A DNA stretch of 64,000 nucleotides from CAVQFD01 sp963724695 (lineage in GTDB: Bacteria > Acidobacteriota > Vicinamibacteria > Vicinamibacterales > CAVVIG01): contig CAVRVW010000011.1 of NCBI GenBank assembly GCA_963724695.1, forward strand, positions 62,001-126,000, in the 5' to 3' direction. The position numbers and the translations under genes were made by a program. The notes under the pieces were generated by a model. It saw nothing but the letters and a program-made list of their open reading frames with translations, was not told the origin of the DNA and did no database searches. This document shows positions 1 through 13,190 of the stretch, piece after piece (positions within the stretch are counted from its first letter, which is position 1; each line of letters begins with the position of its first letter).

Positions 1-239
1 TCGAGCACCAGGTAATCAGGCCCGATGTCGAAGATCTGACAGATGTGCGGATGATTGAGCGCGGCAATCGCGCGCGCTTCCTGCTCAAAGCGCGCGCTGT
101 GCTGGCCCTTGAGCTGCTTCACTGCGACCGGGCGATTGAGACGACTGTCCCGCGCCTTCCACACTTCGCCCATACCGCCCTCGCCCAGTTTCGCGAGGAT
201 CTCGTAGGGGCCAAGTTTGTCGCCCGAGGAAAGCGCCAT
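1..239 (-). CDS. Ser/Thr protein kinase, N-terminal part (runs off the window)
   Basis: Reading the minus strand from the ATG at 237-239 gives MALSSGDKLGPYEILAKLG, then EGGMGEVWKARD, a VAVK motif with the ATP-anchoring lysine, and the start of the hinge (FDIGPDYLVLE). This is the glycine-rich loop and small lobe of a bacterial Hanks-type kinase, close in sequence to the kinases at 37.8-44.0 kb. The catalytic loop and everything downstream lie beyond position 1, so the C-terminal domain (often a PD40/TolB propeller or TPRs in this lineage) is unknown. The minus-strand direction agrees with the other propeller kinases in the window. Confidence 0.85.
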   Translation of the reverse strand, partial: MALSSGDKLGPYEILAKLGEGGMGEVWKARDSRLNRPVAVKQLKGQHSARFEQEARAIAALNHPHICQIFDIGPDYLVL

Positions 240-300
240 CAGGAACCGAGTCCGCTGAGTCTATCTGATCAGGAAGCGGATTCCGTCGTGTGGAGATGGG

Positions 301-348
301 CTCGCCGGACTGGACGATTTCCGCAACTGGTTGGCCCGTGCGGCGTGA
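301..348 (+). repeat. Dispersed tail repeat, copy 1
   Basis: The plus strand encodes LAGLDDFRNWLARAA followed by TGA. It is the most diverged of seven copies of a conserved coding tail (others at 7.9, 13.0, 14.4, 20.8, 23.6 and 40.6 kb), and the only one left of the diverged tRNA fragment at 430. The in-frame sequence upstream is short and matches no gene I recognise. Confidence 0.6.
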
Positions 349-429
349 AGTCCGCCTTCGCTCCTACGGAGCTTCGGCGAGACATCTCGCGGTAGCCCGC
401 CAGAGATTCATCGCGGGCGGAGGCGGATG

Positions 430-473
<44 letters not shown>

Positions 474-866
474 CGTAACGCAGGTGGTTGGACTCGCGGG
501 TTCTTCGTGCCGCTTGGCCAATGAACGCATCGCTGACAACGTGTTCCCACGCGCGATCTATTCGGGCGAGCTGATCAACAATGTCAGTAATGAAGTAGGA
601 CTCATCTCTGGCTCATCTGTGCGGCGTGACGCGGGGTCGGTCTGGCGCCCAGGTGAGCGAGGGCTTCGAACCGTGTCAGCCTCTGTAGAATCTGTAATCT
701 GATGTGTTTCAAATCCTTCAACGGCTGACATGATGTGACGTCAATCGCTTTCGCGGGCTCACCTCCCGGAAAGCGTCGGGCGGCTGGGCGGCTGCAGAAC
801 GCCTTGGTGGCCAAAGATTCTGCGCATTGGGCAGCAGCCATTTACCTGCCTATGGTCTGAGAAGTG
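474..866. other. No gene recognised
   Basis: Open frames here are short, show no family motifs and overlap in several frames. The stretch separates the tRNA fragment from the kinase at 867. I see no convincing promoter, terminator or RNA. Confidence 0.5.
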
Positions 867-2729
867 ATGATGGCCGCAGAACGTTGGCAACAGATCTCTC
901 AGCTCTACCATGCCCTGTGCGCGCGTGACAGGACGGGACGTACAGAATTCCTCGCCGACGCCTGCGGTGGCGACTCGGACCTTCGGGAGACTCTCGAATC
1001 TCTCCTGGCGCATCAGGGCTCCGCCGAACACTTTATGGACGTGCCCGCCCTCGAAATCGCAGGGCAGATGCTCTCAGGTTCAGAGATGGCCTCGACGACC
1101 CGCATGGAAGGCCGGCGCTTCGGTGCGTACCGGATCCTGCGCGAACTCGGACGAGGCGGGATGGGTTCTGTGTACCTGGCCGACCGAGTCGACGAGGTGT
1201 TCCACAAGCGAGTCGCCGTCAAAATCATTCAACCCGGCCCCGCCGCCGGGACGATCATCGAACGATTTCGCCAGGAGCGGGAGATTCTCGCCGCGCTGGA
1301 TCACCCCACCATTGCCCGTGTCGTCGACGGGGGCAACACCGACGACGGCGCGCCCTATTTGGTAATGGACTACGTTGATGGGCAGCCGATCGATACCTGG
1401 TGCGACCAGCACAAAGCCGATGTGACGCGGCGGCTGGAGCTATTTCGCGCCGTGTGTTCAGGGGTGCAACACGCCCATGACCGCGGGGTCCTGCATCGAG
1501 ACTTGAAGCCGACCAACATCTTCGTCACGGCGGAAGGAGGCGTGAAACTGCTCGACTTCGGCATCGCCAAGTTGATGGCGAGCGACGCGGTTCCTGGAAC
1601 CCCGCCTGCCACGACCGCGACGGCTACACGCGCGATGACGCCGAGATACGCCAGCCCCGAACAGGTGCGGGGCGAGCGTCTTTCAGTGACCAGTGACGTC
1701 TACGCACTCGGCGTCGTCCTGTACGAGCTGCTGACTGGACACTGGCCGTACCGGACGCATAGCCATCTCCTCCACGAGATCACGCGTGCGATCTGCGAGG
1801 AAGATCCGGTCGTGCCGAGCACCGCGGTCGCCGAGGTACCGCAGCGCCTGGACGAGATCGGCACGACGCATCTGCTAACACCACAAACAGTCAACGAGGT
1901 CTGCGAGGCAACACTAGCGCGGCTGCGCCGGCGCCTGGAAGGCGATCTGGACAAGATTCTTCTCAAAGCCCTCGACAAGGACCCGGCCCGCCGCTACCGC
2001 TCGGTGGAGCAATTCAGCGAAGACGTGCGGCGGCATTTGGAGGGTCTGCCGGTCACGGCCCAGGAAGCCACCTTCCGATATCGAGCGGCAAAATTCACTC
2101 GCCGCCATCGCGTCGGGGTCGTGTCCACGTTTCTTGCGATGACCGCGCTTCAAATGGTCGGATTGACGACGACTTGGGAGATTCGGGTCAAAGTGCCCAG
2201 TCCGGCAACTGCTGCAGTCATTGAACTGAGGCCAGAGCTCCTGTTGATGACCTACCTCAGCATGGCGCTGATGGTGGCCGCCGTGTATCTCAGCCGCGCT
2301 CACCTGATGCGAATCGGGAGCGCGCTGCTCGGCGGCGCGGTGTTCTCACTACTGGTGGTCGCGTTGCCGATCGCGATGCGCTGGCGACGGTTCGTCGTCG
2401 TCGAACACTCGACTGAGGCGTTGTTGCTCTGCTGCACCATCGGTGTTCTTATCGGGGCGATCCTTGCCCTGACCGGGTGGCGCCTCGAGCGGCGATTCGG
2501 ACGGCGCGGCCTCGCGGGCTTCGTGGTCGTCGTGAGCATCGTGGGGCCCATTCGAGAGCGACTGTACCTCACGGCCGCACACGTGTTGATAGTAGCGCCA
2601 GGCGCCGGGCCGTGGATTACGGCCTCCCTGACGTGGGTGTGTGCTCTCCTCCTGTCGTATGCCACCATGCGCTTCATTGCCGGCCCGGCGCGCGATGATC
2701 GCTTGGCTCGCGCTGGGCTAGTGTCCTAA
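867..2729 (+). CDS. Ser/Thr protein kinase with a C-terminal multi-pass membrane domain
   Basis: About 620 residues. The N-terminal ~75 residues (AERWQQISQLYHALCARD, then a LESLLAHQ stretch) form the helical leader common in acidobacterial kinases. The kinase domain spans roughly residues 85-405: GRGGMGSVYLAD (P-loop), VAVKII lysine, HRDLKPTNI catalytic loop, DFGIAK magnesium motif, and SPEQ with SDVYALG in the large lobe. The segment ending RYRSVEQFSEDVRRHLEGLPV is the usual end of such kinases. Instead of TPR repeats or a propeller, the last ~200 residues hold about five or six hydrophobic helices. The frame opens with GTG-ATG-ATG; I take the first ATG. It probably phosphorylates cytoplasmic partners in response to something sensed by the membrane part, whose role is unknown. 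Confidence 0.85.
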   Translation: MMAAERWQQISQLYHALCARDRTGRTEFLADACGGDSDLRETLESLLAHQGSAEHFMDVPALEIAGQMLSGSEMASTTRMEGRRFGAYRILRELGRGGMGSVYLADRVDEVFHKRVAVKIIQPGPAAGTIIERFRQEREILAALDHPTIARVVDGGNTDDGAPYLVMDYVDGQPIDTWCDQHKADVTRRLELFRAVCSGVQHAHDRGVLHRDLKPTNIFVTAEGGVKLLDFGIAKLMASDAVPGTPPATTATATRAMTPRYASPEQVRGERLSVTSDVYALGVVLYELLTGHWPYRTHSHLLHEITRAICEEDPVVPSTAVAEVPQRLDEIGTTHLLTPQTVNEVCEATLARLRRRLEGDLDKILLKALDKDPARRYRSVEQFSEDVRRHLEGLPVTAQEATFRYRAAKFTRRHRVGVVSTFLAMTALQMVGLTTTWEIRVKVPSPATAAVIELRPELLLMTYLSMALMVAAVYLSRAHLMRIGSALLGGAVFSLLVVALPIAMRWRRFVVVEHSTEALLLCCTIGVLIGAILALTGWRLERRFGRRGLAGFVVVVSIVGPIRERLYLTAAHVLIVAPGAGPWITASLTWVCALLLSYATMRFIAGPARDDRLARAGLVS

Positions 2730-2940
2730 GCCGACCGTGGCCAGACCGCGATCACACCGTCCACGGTCATCCGGTTGGCGTCGACGATGATGGCGACCAC
2801 GTCGCCGCCGTCGCAGACGATGAGCTGCTTGATCCCGAGGTAAAGGCAAAACGCGGTTGCCGAACATCAGGTCGCGGATGACGATCAGGCTCCAGCGATC
2901 CCCCCAGCGCCTCGAGAGTCAGGTTGATCGGGCAGCTCAG
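2726..2940 (-). pseudogene. Debris: HxlR-type regulator fragment joined to an unknown tail
   Basis: Minus-strand frames between about 2940 and 2850 give LTLEALGG, then after a frame change WSLIVIRDLMFGNR. This is the conserved opening of HxlR-family winged-helix regulators (GGRWSLLILRDLMFGNR in typical members). The homology stops there, and a further frame change leads to LGIKQLIVCDGGDVV and a tail ending AVWPRSA-stop that I cannot place. With at least two frame breaks and no recognition helix, this is not functional. HxlR genes often lie beside small oxidoreductases, which fits the neighbour at 3014. Confidence 0.45.
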
Positions 2941-3013
2941 TCGTCTAGCTTACAACCGATGGCATAACGCAGTCAGAACCGCGCGGATGTGCCGCGTGAG
3001 GAAAGGAAGTGGG

Positions 3014-3544
<531 letters not shown>

Positions 3545-3599
3545 TCTCGCGACTCGCCGGATGGAAATCGCCGCTGAGTCTGGTCTTGGGACGACGGTG

Positions 3600-3812
3600 T
3601 TAAGCACACGTCTAAAGCATTCGTGGCCATTCCCAACGTCCGACTCGCTGTCCCCGGCCTCTTGAAGAGCCCCAGCCCGGATTCTCAGTCGCCGTCCGCA
3701 CGACGAGGCGGCGTATTTCCGGGAGCGCACTGGGCCGTCCCCGGGCGACGCCCCGAACATGTCCATTTCCGGCGATCAGCTGCCGGTGCCACCGAAGAAT
3801 CGGGGCCGTCAC
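3600..3812 (-). pseudogene. Degenerate DDE-type transposase fragment
   Basis: The minus strand reads PILRWHRQLIAGN, then EIRRLVVRTATENPGWG, the signature just before the catalytic core of DDE integrase-core transposases (typically RWHRRLVARKW, then IRRLVVRMARENPSWGYRRI). After GWG the frame breaks at least twice and the catalytic triad is absent. No terminal inverted repeats are evident. This is an old IS scar between the reductase-like gene and the sortilin-type gene. Confidence 0.55.
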
Positions 3813-3815
3813 TGA

Positions 3816-7733
<3,918 letters not shown>

Positions 7734-7917
7734 GGTGGTCCTCCGGAATGATCGCGACGTGCGAGCCGGATTCGATCGAGCGGGCGGACCGAACGCGAGC
7801 GGTGCCAGCGACCTTGTCCGAAGTTGATCCGGCGGAAGCGATGAATCAGGCAGGCTGCTGAAAGACTCAGCCTGATGGCAATTGGGAAATGGTAAATCCA
7901 AAGCTGTTCGAAATTAC
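7734..7917. other. Spacer upstream of the sortilin-type gene
   Basis: No gene recognised. It holds the ribosome-binding site of the minus-strand gene and leads into dispersed repeat copy 2. Any promoter for the sortilin-type gene should lie here, but I see no convincing -35/-10 pair. Confidence 0.4.
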
Positions 7918-8090
7918 GACGATTTCCGCAACTGGTTGATCCGAGAAGCAGCGTAAATGGCCTGTTATTGATCGGTTCGCCAAGGTTTCGCGAGGTGAGC
8001 CTCGAAGAACGACGCAGCCTTTGCCGGCTCAAAGCAGTCTGCGGCCGCTGACACCGACGCTCCCGCCGCGTGCCCAGCGAATGCTATCGG
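7918..8090 (+). repeat. Dispersed tail repeat, copy 2 (long form)
   Basis: Encodes DDFRNWLIREAA then TAA at 7954-7956, preceded here by VRNY rather than LAAL. The conserved non-coding part continues through ATGGCCTGTTATTGA, TTCGCCAAGGTTTCGCGAGG and a GC-rich stretch also seen after copy 4 (14.49-14.60 kb). The IS21-type element lies about 160 bp downstream. Confidence 0.6.
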
Positions 8091-8351
8091 GCCGCAGACG
8101 GATTTGCTAAAGCGCGTAACGGACGGAATGAAGTCACGCTGAGCATCGGGCCGCCGCTGCGCATTTACTTCCGAACTCACTCCTTCGAGCTGCTCGCCTC
8201 AGTTCATTCAACTTCACGAAGTGCGTGCCCGCTGCCGTTCCGCGCCTGGGCGCGCCGCTCAGAAAGTAGACCAAACGCCGCTCGGAAAGTAGACCACCTG
8301 AGGGCCTGATTGCGGGCTTGCCGGATCGGGGGATCCGGGGTTCGCTGGAGG

Positions 8352-9839
8352 ATGCTCAGGATGGATCTCGTGCATGTCGTTCGACACAAAGTACTTGTAG
8401 AGGGGCGGACTCAGCGGGCGGTCGCCCGCGAGTTGGGGTTGGCGCGCGTCACGGTCCGGAAATACCTGGATCAGGCGGCTCCTGCGAGGAAATCGGAGGC
8501 CGTGCCTCGCCCCCGACCCGTCTGGGACGCGGTCGCCGCGCGGGTGCAGGCGCTGTTGGCCGAATCGGTGCGGTGGACGGGCGGCAAGCAGCGGCTGACG
8601 GCCACGCGCCTGCACGAGCTGCTGCTGACCGAAGGGCACCGCGTGGGCGTGACGATCGTGAAAGACGCGGTCGCGGAGTGGAAGCGGCAGCGCCGCGAGG
8701 TCTTCGTGCCCCTGACGTATCGGCCGGGCGATCTCGCCGAAGTCGACTTCTTCGAGGTGCTGGTCGACGTGGACGGGACCCGCCGCAAGGCGTGGCTCTT
8801 CCTGATGCGGCTGATGTACTCGGGCCGCGACTTCGCGTGGATCTACGAGCGCCAAGATCAAATCAGCTTTCTCGACGGGCACGTCCGCGCATTTGCGCAC
8901 TTCGACGGGGTGCCGGCCCGCGTCGCGTATGACAATCTGCGGGCGGCCGTCGTCCGGATCCTCGTGGGCGGCGCCCGCACGCTGACCCCGCGGTTCGCGG
9001 CGCTCGCCTCGCATTACTTGCTGGAGGCGTGTTTCTGTCGGCCCGGCGAGGGGCACGATAAAGGCGGTGTCGAGTCGCGCGGCAAAGCCGTGCGGCAGCA
9101 GGTGCTCGTCCCGATTCCGGTCGGCCCGACGCTCGTGGCCATCAACGAGACCTTGCTGGCACAGATGGACGCGCGGCTCGAGGCGAAGCGGGATGCGGCC
9201 GGCCAGACCATCGGGGCGCGCTTCATCGAGGAGCAGCGCCAGTTCAGACTCGCCCCGACGCCCTTCGCACCGGAGGCCACGACCTTCGCCACGGTGTCGC
9301 CGCGCGCCCTGGTACGGCTCGAGGGGGCCGTCTACTCGGTGCCGTGTCGCTGGGCCGGGCTGGATCTCGTCGTCCGCATCGGCGCCACGACGGTGACCAT
9401 CGTCGGGCGCGACGGGACGCGCATTCTGCATCCGCGCCAGCGGTTTGGACAGCGCTCGATTGATTACCGGCATTACTTGTCGGAGCTGGCGCGCAAGCCG
9501 CAGGCGGTGCGCCAGGTGCTGCCGGATCTCTTGCGGGATCTGGGCGAGCCGTTTCCCGCGATCTGGGATCAGTTGCAGGGCGCGCACGGCCCCCGTGAGG
9601 CCGCGCGGCTCTTCGCCAAGGTCCTCGGCCACCTGGACACCTACGGCGCCGCGGTCGTCGTCCCGGCGCTGACCGTCGCACTCGCGACCGGGACGCCGCT
9701 CCTGCTCGCCCTCACGCCGGCCCGATCGGCGGTGACGCGCATGGCGCCCGACACGGTGCCGGCTCCGCTGCGCGACGTCGAGGTGGCGAGCGGCTGTGCC
9801 GCCGATTACGACGGCTGGCTCCTGGGTGGTGCCGCATGA
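8352..9839 (+). CDS. istA: IS21-family transposase IstA
   Basis: About 495 residues. The N-terminal helix-turn-helix (LVEGRTQRAVARELGLARVT) is followed by the DDE catalytic core: the first Asp in DLAEVDFFEVL, the second in VAYDNLRAAV, and Glu in DKGGVESRGK. The C-terminal part (SVPCRWAGLDLVVRIGATTV, then HPRQRFGQRSID) is the usual beta-barrel and tail. The frame is open from 8310; I choose the ATG giving MLRMDLVHVVRHKVL because relatives start close to MDLVHVV. The stop overlaps the istB start (ATGA), indicating translational coupling, as is normal for this family. Confidence 0.9.
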   Translation: MLRMDLVHVVRHKVLVEGRTQRAVARELGLARVTVRKYLDQAAPARKSEAVPRPRPVWDAVAARVQALLAESVRWTGGKQRLTATRLHELLLTEGHRVGVTIVKDAVAEWKRQRREVFVPLTYRPGDLAEVDFFEVLVDVDGTRRKAWLFLMRLMYSGRDFAWIYERQDQISFLDGHVRAFAHFDGVPARVAYDNLRAAVVRILVGGARTLTPRFAALASHYLLEACFCRPGEGHDKGGVESRGKAVRQQVLVPIPVGPTLVAINETLLAQMDARLEAKRDAAGQTIGARFIEEQRQFRLAPTPFAPEATTFATVSPRALVRLEGAVYSVPCRWAGLDLVVRIGATTVTIVGRDGTRILHPRQRFGQRSIDYRHYLSELARKPQAVRQVLPDLLRDLGEPFPAIWDQLQGAHGPREAARLFAKVLGHLDTYGAAVVVPALTVALATGTPLLLALTPARSAVTRMAPDTVPAPLRDVEVASGCAADYDGWLLGGAA

Positions 9840-10597
9840 GCGCCGGCAGTCTCGCCCGCGATCTGGTCGTGGCGCAAACGCGGGCGTTGAAATTGCCGGG
9901 CGTGGCGCGCACTTTCGAAGCCCTGGCCCGTCAAGCGCGCGATGCGCATTGGCCCCACGAGGATTACCTCCACGAGGTGCTCACCGCGGAGCAGGCCTCG
10001 CGTCATGAGTCGGTGATCCGCCAGCGGCTCCGCGAGGCGCGCTTCCCCGAAGTCAAAACGCTCGACACGTTTGATTTCACCGCGGTCGAGGGGATCAGCG
10101 CGACGCAACTCCACACGCTGGCGCGGGGCGAGTGGGTCACCGCACCCGAGAATCTCATCTTCGCCGGCCCCATCGGCACCGGCAAGACGCATCTCGCGAT
10201 CGCGCTCGGGGTTGAAGCGACGAAGCACAAACGGCGAGTGCTCTTCACACGCGCTGCGGATCTCGTCCGCCAGCTGCTCGAAGCGCGCGATGCCCGCGAG
10301 CTCACGCGGCTGCAGCAGCGGCTCCTGCGCGTCGACGTCCTCATCATTGACGAGCTCGGGTTTGTCCCGTTCGACCGTGTCGGCGGCGAGCTCCTCTTTA
10401 ATCTGATCACCGATCGGTACGAGCGGCGGGCGACGGTCGTCACCAGCAATCTCGCCTTTGTTGAATGGGTCACCGTGTTTGCGGGCGATGAAAAGCTCAC
10501 GACGGCGCTGCTTGATCGCTTGGCGCATCACGCGACCGTGATCACGACGAAGGGCAAAAGCTATCGCATGCGCAAGCGGCGCGCAGCGGCCTCGTGA
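9836..10597 (+). CDS. istB: IS21-family ATPase IstB
   Basis: 253 residues, a DnaC/DnaA-like AAA+ helper of IstA. Walker A is GPIGTGKTHLA (~residues 109-119) and Walker B is VDVLIIDELGFVPF. FNLITDRYERRATVVTSNLAF is the sensor region conserved in IstB. The ATG overlaps the last bases of istA by four. Length and motif order are normal, so the element may still be active. Confidence 0.92.
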   Translation: MSAGSLARDLVVAQTRALKLPGVARTFEALARQARDAHWPHEDYLHEVLTAEQASRHESVIRQRLREARFPEVKTLDTFDFTAVEGISATQLHTLARGEWVTAPENLIFAGPIGTGKTHLAIALGVEATKHKRRVLFTRAADLVRQLLEARDARELTRLQQRLLRVDVLIIDELGFVPFDRVGGELLFNLITDRYERRATVVTSNLAFVEWVTVFAGDEKLTTALLDRLAHHATVITTKGKSYRMRKRRAAAS

Positions 10598-10930
10598 AGC
10601 CCGAATCGCCATCTCGGGCCGATCGCGTGCCAAAACGACCGCGTAGGAGGCCGTAGGAACGATGAACGCGAGGGCGACCAAGGTCTGGCACCCTGGCCAT
10701 GGGCGAGCGAGGACATGATGCGAAACGAAAAGCGACGCAGCTATAGAAATGACGCGCCTATGGAAATCACAGAACGATTTCCACAGCCGCTTGGAAATCT
10801 CGCCCAGAACGCGAGATTCCCACATTCCCACAGCCGGTCATCGGTGTTTCAGATCAGAAGAGCGTAGAATGAACCGCCCTTCAAGTGGCCCACTTTCCGA
10901 GCGGCCGACTGGTCTAGTTTCCGAGCGGCG

Positions 10931-11247
10931 TAAACAGCGCCGGCATCGGTGTTCATCGCGAGGCAAGGCGCGCGCCGCGTTGATCGAACGCCAAGGCGAC
11001 CTGGCTTTGTGCGAACAGTCGAAATCGCTGCACGACTAAGAAGGTCGAAGCAGGTGCTTGGTGAAGTCGGTAACGTGAGCAGCCGAGAGACGCGTCATGA
11101 CGAGTTTCGCGGTGACGGCGATCGGTAAGGTGGAATCTCCGCTGACACAGCCAGAATCTGCCCCCAAAACAGCCCGACGAAGGTGCGCCTGCAGTTGACG
11201 CCTTCATCTGCGCTGGATTCTTCGGGTCTTGATTCGCCACGCGTTGT
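10931..11247. other. No gene recognised
   Basis: Between the IS21 right end and the DoxX-type fragment. The minus-strand frame through here (about 10950-11240) is an out-of-frame run-on of that fragment. No RNA or repeat is evident. Confidence 0.4.
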
Positions 11248-11529
11248 TCATCTTCGAGCGGTCCGGCGCTCGCCCGCGCCCTCGAGGCGACGCCACAAAA
11301 GTACGAGAGCCCCCAGAGCACGCCCGGTGCCCGCCGCCCAGCCCCACGCCTCTGCGGGCCTTCTCCGATCGAGAGGGGGGCGATGAGCGCAGAGCCGAGG
11401 GTGATGGCGAAGGCGGCGTATGCCCGCTCCTTCAGACGCGCCGGCACCGGCGCGAGCAACAGCACCGCCCCGAGGAGCTTGGCCCACGCGAGCTCCACGC
11501 GGAAGTAGTTCGGTGAAGCCGAGGCGGGT
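11248..11529 (-). pseudogene. DoxX-like membrane protein fragment, 5'-truncated and frameshifted
   Basis: The minus strand gives YFRVELAWAKLLGAVLLLAP, then ARLKERAYAAFAITLGSALIA and SIGEGPQ, the second half of DoxX-like (DoxX_2) four-helix membrane proteins. After GEGPQ the reading continues in another frame as WGWAAGTG and LLWRRLE, which is the normal ending. The first two helices are missing, cut next to the ArsR gene. DoxX_2 genes commonly sit with ArsR/AHSA1 pairs, so this is probably the broken third member of the module at 11.58-12.44 kb. Confidence 0.6.
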
Positions 11530-11567
11530 GGATGCCTCGCCTTGCATCCCGCCACTCCGGATGGTAT

Positions 11568-11591
11568 ATACTGAACCACGTGGTTCAGTAT
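11568..11591. promoter_or_regulatory. Perfect 24-bp palindrome, probable ArsR-family operator
   Basis: The half-site ATACTGAACCAC at 11568-11579 is followed directly by its exact reverse complement at 11580-11591. The second half contains the GTG start codon of the ArsR-type gene at 11580, so a bound dimer would block both transcription and start-codon access. Autoregulation is inferred from position and symmetry. Confidence 0.75.
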
Positions 11592-11945
11592 GCGCGGACC
11601 CGCTTCGATGCCTCGTTTGCCGCGCTCTCGGACGCCACCCGACGCGGTGTTCTGGAGCAGCTCGGGCGGGCAGACGCTTCGATCACGGACCTTGCCGACA
11701 AGTTCCACATGACCCTCACGGGCATGAAGAAGCACGTCGGCGTCTTGGAGCAGGCGGGGCTCGTCACCACGGCGAAGGTCGGGCGCGTGCGGACCTGCAG
11801 GCTCGGCCTGCGCAGACTGGATGAAGAGGCGGCATGGATCGAGAGGTTCCGCCAGCTCTGGGATGCACGGTTCGACGAGCTGGACAAGGTTGTCGAGGAA
11901 CTGAAACGGAAGGAGAAGGTTGATGGACGCAAGAAGAGAGAGTGA
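11580..11945 (+). CDS. ArsR-family winged-helix transcriptional regulator
   Basis: 121 residues. ASFAALSDATRRGVLEQLGRAD is the hallmark opening of ArsR/SmtB regulators, followed by a winged helix (ITDLADKFHMTLTGMKKHVG, LEQAGLVTTAKVGR). No metal-binding Cys motif is visible, which is usual for the subgroup paired with AHSA1/SRPBCC proteins. I place the start at the GTG at 11580: relatives begin MVQY or similar just before the FDATF region, and this codon lies inside the palindromic operator. An ATG at 11532 is in frame but would put the operator inside the gene. The stop overlaps the start of the next gene. Confidence 0.85.
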   Translation: MVQYARTRFDASFAALSDATRRGVLEQLGRADASITDLADKFHMTLTGMKKHVGVLEQAGLVTTAKVGRVRTCRLGLRRLDEEAAWIERFRQLWDARFDELDKVVEELKRKEKVDGRKKRE

Positions 11946-12435
11946 GCCCACGCCCATGAAGAACCGCACGACAGTGGAGCGGAAGTCCGAGCGTGAGCTA
12001 GTCGTTACCCGAACCTTCAACGGCCCGGCCCGCATCGTGTTCGAGGCGTGGACCAAGCCCGAGCTGTTCAGGCGGTGGTGGCTGCCGAAGTCGATGGGCA
12101 TGTCCCTGCGTTCCTGTGAGATGGATGTTCGTGTCGGGGGCAAGTACCGTCTCGAGTTCGAACCCGATGGTATGGCGTTCTTCGGCACGTACCTCGAAGT
12201 GACACCGCACTCGCGCCTCGTGTGGACCAACGAGGAAGGTGGTGAGGGTGGGCCTGTCACCACGGTGACCTTCGAGGAAAAGGGTGGCAAGACGCTGCTG
12301 GTCATGCACGAGCTCCATTCCTCGAAGGAAGCTCTCGACGCTGCCGGCACCGGGGCGGCGGATGCGATGGTCGAGACGTTCGCGCAACTGGACGAGCTTC
12401 TCCTCACCCTGGGCGCGAACGTGGGACGGTCATGA
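11923..12435 (+). CDS. AHSA1/SRPBCC-domain protein
   Basis: 170 residues. ELVVTRTFNGPARIVFEAWT and PELFRRWWLPKSM are the conserved start of the Aha1-homology SRPBCC (Bet v1-like) fold; GGKYRLEFEPDG, FFGTYLEVTPHSRLVWT and a C-terminal helix (MVETFAQLDELLLTL) complete the domain. These proteins have a hydrophobic pocket and unknown ligands. The ATG at 11923 overlaps the ArsR gene by 23 bases and has a GAGAAGG site, so the two are translationally coupled under the palindromic operator. Confidence 0.88.
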   Translation: MDARRESEPTPMKNRTTVERKSERELVVTRTFNGPARIVFEAWTKPELFRRWWLPKSMGMSLRSCEMDVRVGGKYRLEFEPDGMAFFGTYLEVTPHSRLVWTNEEGGEGGPVTTVTFEEKGGKTLLVMHELHSSKEALDAAGTGAADAMVETFAQLDELLLTLGANVGRS

Positions 12436-12588
12436 AGTCGTCGATCCCGCCGTTTCCGCTCACAAGGAGGCAGACGATGCACCGGCAAGATGGCCGACAA
12501 GAAATCGACCGTCGCACGGCGGTGACCCGATCCATCAGGAGTTTCAAGCGACGCGTATCGAGCACTGAACTGAGCGGCCTGACGACTG

Positions 12589-12690
12589 ATGGATGACTTC
12601 ACCACTGTCGATGTTCAGACGAGTCAGGCCACGATTTTTGTGCGCTCGTCAGGATCGGGGCCACCGGTCCTGTTGTTGCAATCGTCAGCT
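12589..12690 (+). pseudogene. Alpha/beta-hydrolase N-terminal fragment
   Basis: MDDFTTVDVQTSQATIFVRS then GSGPPVLLLQ is the first strand pair of alpha/beta-fold hydrolases of the haloalkane-dehalogenase type (usually GPPLLLLHG). The sequence breaks off before the HG oxyanion motif and runs into an unrelated minus-strand fragment. Confidence 0.55.
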
Positions 12691-12890
12691 CGCGCTGGGC
12701 GGGCTGACGTTCTTCTCAACCTCTGCGAGCGTAATCATCATCATTGGATCGACCGGACACTCGTGAAATCCGGCACGTGCATAGAAGCGCTTCGCGTCAT
12801 CTGACATCGCATGAAGCAGCACCGCGCGAATGCCAGCGATTTGAGCGGCCGCGATGGTGCGGAGCAGGGCGTCCCCTGACGAATCAATGA
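12685..12890 (-). pseudogene. GNAT acetyltransferase C-terminal fragment
   Basis: The minus strand reads ALLRTIAAAQIAGIRAVLLH, then AMSDDAKRFYARAGFHECPVD, PMMMITLAEVEKN and a stop at 12685. The YARAGFHECPVDPMMM block is the acetyl-CoA-binding end of the GNAT group often found as toxins of type II pairs (TacT-like). The N-terminal half is missing; the homology stops at a CCTAAGTCATTGATT junction resembling the 5' edge of the dispersed repeat. Confidence 0.6.
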
Positions 12891-12930
12891 CTTAGGCGGA
12901 CAAGACAGGGCTCATCCTTGCAAGTAGCTG

Positions 12931-13060
12931 ATTTTATTTGATTTATTGGGCTGGCTCGCCGCACTTGACGATTTCCGCAACTGGTTGATCCGAGAAGCAG
13001 CGTAAATGGCCCGTTATTGACAGGTTCGCCAGGGTTTCGCGAGGTGTCCGACGAGCGGCC
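12931..13060 (+). repeat. Dispersed tail repeat, copy 3
   Basis: The plus strand reads stop-LILFDLLGWLAALDDF and RNWLIREAA-stop (TAA at 13003-13005). It is followed by the conserved ATGGCCCGTTATTGACAGG and TTCGCCAGGGTTTCGCGAGG. Next to GNAT debris and upstream of the MBL module. Confidence 0.6.
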
Positions 13061-13190
13061 GACGATGAGTCGGCCGCGTAGGGTTCGGCGCCCTGCGGCC
13101 GAGCCGGTCGCGAAGTGAGCGGCCAATGATCTGTCCGGGACTGGCGGTCGTGCGACCTTAGGTCAAATGCGCTGTTTCCAACTCGGAGTG

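Larger units (their letters stand above)
8253..10930 (+). mobile_element. IS21-family insertion sequence, apparently intact
   Basis: The two-gene istA-istB layout is bounded by terminal inverted repeats that each contain two copies of a sub-repeat. On the left, GAAAGTAGACC occurs at about 8261 and 8284, each preceded by GCCGCTC. On the right the inverse (CCCACTTTCCGAGCGGC and CTAGTTTCCGAGCGGCG) ends at 10930. Multiple terminal sub-repeats are typical of IS21 elements. No obvious target-site duplication is visible at these coordinates, so the ends could be off by several bases. About 280 bp between istB and the right end are non-coding. Confidence 0.8.
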